Assembly: GCF_039769985.1 (NCBI RefSeq)
Contig: NZ_JBDNCH010000002.1
Span: 1,984,001 to 2,048,000, forward strand
Direction of reading: 5' to 3'
Source of the DNA: Ponticoccus litoralis
GTDB taxonomy: Bacteria; Pseudomonadota; Alphaproteobacteria; Rhodobacterales; Rhodobacteraceae
DNA: 64,000 bases
In this document: piece after piece, positions 63,386-64,000 of the stretch
How positions within the stretch are numbered: position 1 is the stretch's first letter
How the letters are laid out: every line of letters starts with the position of its first letter
Translations under genes and position numbers: made by a program
The notes under the pieces: model-generated
The model's input: the letters and a program-made list of their open reading frames with translations, nothing else
What the model was told of the DNA's origin: nothing
The model's database searches: none

Positions 63386-64000
63386 TCAGCGCCGCTTGCG
63401 CGCTGCGTGCAGGATCTTGAAGCGGGCGTCGCCGCCGATCTCGGTCGTGTCACGGAACAGCGTGTCCAGCGCGGTCTCGTATGGCAGGTGGCGGTTGGCC
63501 ACAAGCCAAAGCTGCCCGTGCGGGGCAAGAACGCGGGCGGCGGCCTCGATGAAGGCGCGGCCGAGGGCCGGGTCGGCGCGGCGCCCGCTGTGGAAGGGCG
63601 GGTTCATGATCACCGCATCCAGCGGCGCGGCGGGCGCCCAGCGGGTGGCATCGGCCCAGTGGAAGGCCGCGCGCGGATCGGTGACATTGGCCCGGGCGCA
63701 GGTCAGGGCGCTGTGGTCGGCCTCGACAAGGTCCAGCGATGTGACGCCGGGCCGGGCCGAGGATCTCGCGCGAGAGCCAGCCCCAGCCCGCGCCAAGATC
63801 CGCGACGCGGCCCTTCAGCGTGGCAGGCAGGACCGCGGCCAGGGCGACAGAGGCCGGGTCGGCCCCGTCGGCGGAAAAGACGCCGGGCGCGGTGATGCCG
63901 TCCGGGGTGTCGAGCCTGTCGGGGCGCCGCCAGCCGGACAGCGCCTGCGCGGCGCCGGGGGCGCGGAACCACAGGCATTTGCCATGGGCCTTGGAGACCT
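63386..64000 (-). CDS. RsmC-like class I methyltransferase (partial, N-terminus off the window), one frame break
   Basis: About 205 residues visible. VADLGAGWGWLSREIL is the SAM-binding motif, and AVIMNPPFHSG holds the NPPF motif of N2-guanine RNA methyltransferases such as RsmC/RlmG (16S m2G1207). A break near 63748-63758 splits these two; one G less (EILARPGVTSLDLVEAD) joins them. The C-terminus ends in a basic HAARKRR. The N-terminal part lies beyond 64000. Confidence 0.85.

Overview
The window is about 64 kb of very GC-rich DNA with dense, mostly operonic genes. It most resembles a chromosome segment from an alphaproteobacterium of the Rhodobacteraceae (Rhodobacter/Paracoccus/roseobacter group). 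The evidence is gene content and order: an F1-only atpHAGDC operon, a pyrB-hypothetical-pyrC-plsY cluster, DUF2125 and DUF2927 proteins, a YqgE gene divergent from a DsbD-N protein, and a recurring intergenic element ending in GACAGAAGAAG. This assignment is inference from family knowledge; no rRNA or tRNA gene was seen.

Layout: 1-4.3 kb carries a partial nhaA, an ArsR regulator with a CSC-motif permease, a uracil-DNA-glycosylase-like gene and an SseB-domain gene. 4.5-10.9 kb is a peptide-use block: a P1 self-processing peptidase and a dpp-type ABC transporter (binding protein, two permeases, one fused double ATPase). 11-14.5 kb has panBC, a DUF2125 protein and a ChaC-like gene. 14.6-18.6 kb is an ExbB/MotA-like protein plus a giant coiled-coil OmpA/MotB-like partner. 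18.8-22.9 kb: clpA, gloB, a methyltransferase. 23.2-28.3 kb: F1 ATP synthase operon and its terminator. 28.5-32.6 kb: marC, an H-type lectin, a VOC protein, prs, an HCCA isomerase and an alpha/beta hydrolase. 33-38.8 kb: plsY, pyrC, a hypothetical, pyrB, a second UDG and moaB. 38.9-45.4 kb: an RND efflux pair, a DsbD-N protein and yqgE. 45.5-52.3 kb: tsaC, acyl-CoA dehydrogenase, metallo-beta-lactamase-fold protein, dtd, a PfkB kinase and a zinc-ribbon membrane protein. 52.4-59.1 kb is the most unusual part: SPFH-GYF2 protein, DUF2927 lipoprotein, TelA, XpaC, an XpaC-like paralogue and two tiny membrane proteins. 59.2-64 kb: rluB, tadA, rluE, hemF, an atypical SDR and a partial RsmC-like methyltransferase.

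Two window-wide features matter to any reader. First, at least sixteen reading-frame breaks interrupt otherwise intact genes, including housekeeping ones (atpD, clpA, panB, tsaC, hemF). Removing or adding one or two bases restores a full-length family member every time, so these are most likely consensus-sequence errors. About half reconstruct to a GGCCG core carrying an extra T, A or TA. Coordinates below give the whole repaired gene. Second, about ten copies of an intergenic repeat occur, several with an adjacent GC-rich hairpin, and three of them sit in a 111-bp tandem array.

The best candidate for an under-described system is the 51-59 kb neighbourhood. It brings together proteins resembling the Bacillus xpaC-yaaN and ydjG/ydjI modules (membrane or toxic-anion stress) with a putative HEExxQ lipoprotein and very small membrane proteins. 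The ExbB plus giant OmpA coiled-coil pair is a second candidate.
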